From contig DATJCX010000016.1 of assembly GCA_035497735.1 (NCBI GenBank), positions 1 through 64,000 of the forward strand: a DNA stretch of 64,000 nt. Direction: 5' to 3'. How positions within the stretch are numbered: the stretch's first letter is position 1; the number at the start of each line of letters is the position of its first letter. The position numbers were made by a program, and so were the translations under genes. The notes under the pieces are model-generated. The model was given only the letters and a program-made list of their open reading frames with translations, searched no databases and was not told the DNA's origin. This stretch comes from Brumimicrobium sp035497735. GTDB taxonomy: Bacteria; Bacteroidota; Bacteroidia; Flavobacteriales_D; Crocinitomicaceae. Positions 61,836 through 64,000 of the stretch are shown here, piece by piece.

Positions 61836-61849
61836 ATCTGTTATCTTCG
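61820..61849 (+). promoter_or_regulatory. Promoter of gldA
   Basis: TTG at 61820-61822 and TATCTTCG at 61842-61849 with a 19-base spacer, 20 bases before ATG 61869. The -7 box has one base off the consensus. Confidence 0.5.
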
Positions 61850-61868
61850 TAGCTCATATTTTTTGTTC

Positions 61869-62774
61869 ATGTCAATTTCAGTTAAACATCTTACAAAGTT
61901 TTACGGCGAACAAGCTGCTGTAAACAACATCTCTTTTGAAGCGAAAAAAGGTGAAATACTAGGCTTTTTAGGTCCAAACGGAGCTGGGAAATCTACTACG
62001 ATGAAAATCATCACCACTTTTATTCCAGCAACAGAGGGGACAGTAGAAGTATGCGGTCTTGATATCAAAAAGAATTCTCTAGAAGTTCGTAAAAAAATTG
62101 GTTATTTACCCGAACATAATCCTATCTATTTGAACATGTACGTAAAGGAATACCTTCATTTTGTAGGTAGTATTTACGGCATTAAAAACATCAAGGAAAG
62201 AGTTCAAGAAGTAATTGAACTCGTTGGCTTGCAAAAAGAGCAACACAAGGTGATAGAGACTCTTTCAAAAGGGTACAGACAAAGAGTTGGACTGGCGCAA
62301 GCAATTATTCACGATCCAGAAGTATTAATTTTGGATGAACCTACTTCAGGGTTAGACCCCAATCAATTGGTTGAAATTCGTGAATTAATTAGAAAAATTG
62401 GAAAAGAAAAAACGGTGATGCTTTCTACGCACATCATGCAAGAGGTAGAAGCGATATGTGATAGAGTTATCATAATTGACAATGGGAAATTAGTAGCAGA
62501 CGGTAAGCCGAGCGAACTACAGTTAGACCAAAGGAGTCAGGTTATATATGTTGAATTTGAAGGAAAAGTAGCTAAGAATCGCTTGTCGAGTATCTCTCAA
62601 GTTTCTCAAATAGAAAAAGTAAATGAGAGTACCTTCTTAATTCGCTCAAATGCAACAGTAGATTTAAGAAAAACCATTGCCAATTGGGCACAGAAAGAAG
62701 ATTTATTGATTTTAACAATTCGTAGAGAAGAGAAATCTTTAGAAGAAGTCTTTAAAGAATACACTACCAAATAA
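61869..62774 (+). CDS. gldA: GldA, gliding-motility-associated ABC ATPase
   Basis: The 301-aa ATPase of the GldA group works with GldF/GldG in flavobacterial gliding (the permease genes are not in the window). Walker A is GPNGAGKST near 38, the signature is LSKGYRQRVGLAQA near 135, and Walker B is VLILDEPTSGLDPNQ near 155. The start at TTG 61863 is possible, but ATG 61869 is preferred. In Bacteroidota gldA commonly stands apart from gldFG. Confidence 0.88.
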   Translation: MSISVKHLTKFYGEQAAVNNISFEAKKGEILGFLGPNGAGKSTTMKIITTFIPATEGTVEVCGLDIKKNSLEVRKKIGYLPEHNPIYLNMYVKEYLHFVGSIYGIKNIKERVQEVIELVGLQKEQHKVIETLSKGYRQRVGLAQAIIHDPEVLILDEPTSGLDPNQLVEIRELIRKIGKEKTVMLSTHIMQEVEAICDRVIIIDNGKLVADGKPSELQLDQRSQVIYVEFEGKVAKNRLSSISQVSQIEKVNESTFLIRSNATVDLRKTIANWAQKEDLLILTIRREEKSLEEVFKEYTTK

Positions 62775-62785
62775 ACTTATTTTAG

Positions 62786-63658
62786 ATGAAAGTAGCAGGA
62801 TTTACCTTTGTAAGAAATGGTATAAAATATGACTATCCTATTGTAGAGGCAATAAAATCAATCTTACCAATTTGCGACTTATTAGTGGTTGCTGTTGGCG
62901 ACTCTGAAGATGATACATTGACCCTTATTCAGTCCATTGACAGCGACAAAATCAAAATTATCGAGACAGTTTGGGACGATTCTTTACGAGAAGGAGGCGC
63001 TGTTTTGGCAGTTGAAACCAACAAGGCATTTCAAGCTATTCCAGACGAGTATGATTGGGCTTTTTACATTCAAGGCGATGAGGTAGTTCATGAAGAACAT
63101 TTACCTATCATCAAAGAAGCGATGGAAAAGCAGTTAAACAGACCAGAAATCGATGGTTTACTTTTCAATTACCGTCACTTTTTCGGTTCTTATGACTATA
63201 TAGGAAATTCACTGCGTTGGTATCCACATGAAATTAGGGTTATTAAGAATAATAAATCTATCTACTCATATAAGGATGCACAAGGTTTTAGAAAGGGAGA
63301 CAATGAAAAACTAAATGTAGTGGCTATTCCAGCCTATATGCACCATTATGGATGGGTAAAAGACCCACGCGTTATGCAAGCCAAGCAAGAAACTTTCAAC
63401 AAGTTATGGCACGACGACAATTGGATGGAAGAAAACATTGATAAAGTAGAAGAGTTCGACTATTTTAAGAATATTGATTCTCTTGAAAAGTTTACAGGAA
63501 CGCATCCGAAAGTAATGCAAGACAGAATTGAAAAATTAAATTGGAAGTTCGACTACGACATCAGTTTTAACAAGACGATGAAAAAGCATAAGATTAAAAA
63601 TCTATTGAAGAAAATAGGGATTGATACTTCGTATAGAAATTACATCCTTAAAAAATAA
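62786..63658 (+). CDS. Family-2-like glycosyltransferase
   Basis: The 290-aa cytosolic protein starts MKVAGFTFVRNGIKYDYP with the GT-A nucleotide-binding strand. It contains VAVGDSEDDTLTLI near 36 and FYIQGDEVVHEEH near 93, the latter being the D-x-D-like metal motif region. It lacks membrane segments. Acceptor unknown. It lies 11 bases after gldA but is probably not functionally linked. Confidence 0.82.
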   Translation: MKVAGFTFVRNGIKYDYPIVEAIKSILPICDLLVVAVGDSEDDTLTLIQSIDSDKIKIIETVWDDSLREGGAVLAVETNKAFQAIPDEYDWAFYIQGDEVVHEEHLPIIKEAMEKQLNRPEIDGLLFNYRHFFGSYDYIGNSLRWYPHEIRVIKNNKSIYSYKDAQGFRKGDNEKLNVVAIPAYMHHYGWVKDPRVMQAKQETFNKLWHDDNWMEENIDKVEEFDYFKNIDSLEKFTGTHPKVMQDRIEKLNWKFDYDISFNKTMKKHKIKNLLKKIGIDTSYRNYILKK

Positions 63659-63815
63659 GCGTGTGCTATTAATTCAGCCAGTGTTAATTCGTACAATAAA
63701 CCGCTGTAACTACTGCACCATAAAGCAATGAAGTAAGTTGAAAACCTATTGTAGAGTTTGAAAATTTAGTTATTTATAAACTATAAAAAATCTATCTAAA
63801 AGTTTTGTAAATTAA

Positions 63816-63995
63816 CATATATTTTGTATTTTAGACGAAATTTACAATTTAGAAGGACGATTGATTGAGGTAATTGATACAAATACAAACAATTCAATGG
63901 TAACCATAAATGTTTCTACCTTCTCTCACGGGGTTTATCTTTTAAGGGTGAATGATAAGGAGCGGTCGATTACGAAGAAGTTTATTAAAGATTAG
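63816..63995 (+). pseudogene. Orphan T9SS type A sorting-domain remnant
   Basis: From just after an in-frame stop at 63813-63815 the frame reads a complete Por_Secre_tail end: IYNLEGRLIEVID, then STFSHGVYLLRVNDKERSIT and KKFIKD, closing with TAG at 63993-63995. No start codon, signal peptide or passenger precedes it, so it is the tail of a lost secreted protein or a donor cassette. The 157 bases between 63658 and it hold nothing I can identify. Confidence 0.75.
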
Positions 63996-64000
63996 TATGA

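Noticed and set aside
1..64000. tRNA or rRNA genes
   Set aside because: I looked for T-loop (GGTTCGAATCC-like) and acceptor patterns on both strands and saw none; a covariance-model scan would settle it.

Overview
The window is AT-rich (roughly one-third G+C by eye) chromosomal DNA from a member of the Bacteroidota, most likely order Flavobacteriales and perhaps the Crocinitomicaceae/Fluviicola group. The reasons are: type IX secretion (T9SS) C-terminal sorting domains of both kinds (Por_Secre_tail type A and gliding-associated CHU_C type B); a PorP/SprF partner protein; GldA; HmuY-like proteins; DUF4292 and EnvC-like genes in their usual Bacteroidota order; and upstream boxes of the TAnnTTTG type instead of TATAAT. 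The family is inferred; the phylum is close to certain. No rRNA, tRNA, intact insertion sequence, integrase or CRISPR array was seen.

Layout. 1-360: 128-bp intergenic repeats. 469-6897: monomeric isocitrate dehydrogenase, MsrB, a candidate small RNA, a LuxE/ANL-like acyl synthetase, a lipoprotein, a quinone oxidoreductase and RsmI. 6954-11627: a haem-uptake locus with an HmuY-like lipoprotein, an HmuR-like TonB receptor and a second HmuY-like protein carrying a T9SS tail. 12005-17247: a coiled-coil envelope protein, a MlaE/MlaF pair, an ArsC-like protein, a thioredoxin, PurN and a small acidic protein. 17653-19358: an accessory island with an XRE regulator, a PD-(D/E)XK-type nuclease and a 90-aa protein. 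19375-22070: a delta-60 repeat T9SS protein, then relics of a TonB receptor and of the isocitrate dehydrogenase. 22535-27894: the run dut, sugar nucleotidyltransferase, TPR protein, DUF4292 lipoprotein, EnvC-like factor. 27902-35186: HemW, a T9SS lysyl-endopeptidase-like protease, a universal stress protein, a Cys/Met-metabolism PLP enzyme, a KtrA-like protein and a short-chain dehydrogenase.

35319-49600 is the surface-adhesion block: a 2468-aa CHU_C adhesin with 19 tandem repeats, a barrel protein with ten Ig-like repeats (four almost identical), and a CHU_C protein coupled to PorP/SprF. 49603-57534 holds an O-antigen ligase, an S41 protease, RnpA, a second thioredoxin, a PAP2 phosphatase, an omega-amidase-like hydrolase, an acyl-CoA carboxyltransferase and a small protein. 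57606-63658 holds a TlpA-like lipoprotein, an ECF sigma factor coupled to a membrane protein that ends in a CHU_C domain, a membrane protein, a barrel protein, GldA and a glycosyltransferase. The window ends in an orphan T9SS tail.

The unifying theme is the cell surface: T9SS cargo, adhesins, haem capture and envelope maintenance. The most unusual item is the sigma/anti-sigma-like pair at 59028-60636. Its membrane partner appears to carry a T9SS-type sorting domain on the periplasmic side, which suggests a sensor of T9SS or surface status. Second come the small XRE/nuclease island, a candidate small RNA at 3307-3390, and a two-tier (lipid-anchored plus T9SS-exported) HmuY arrangement.
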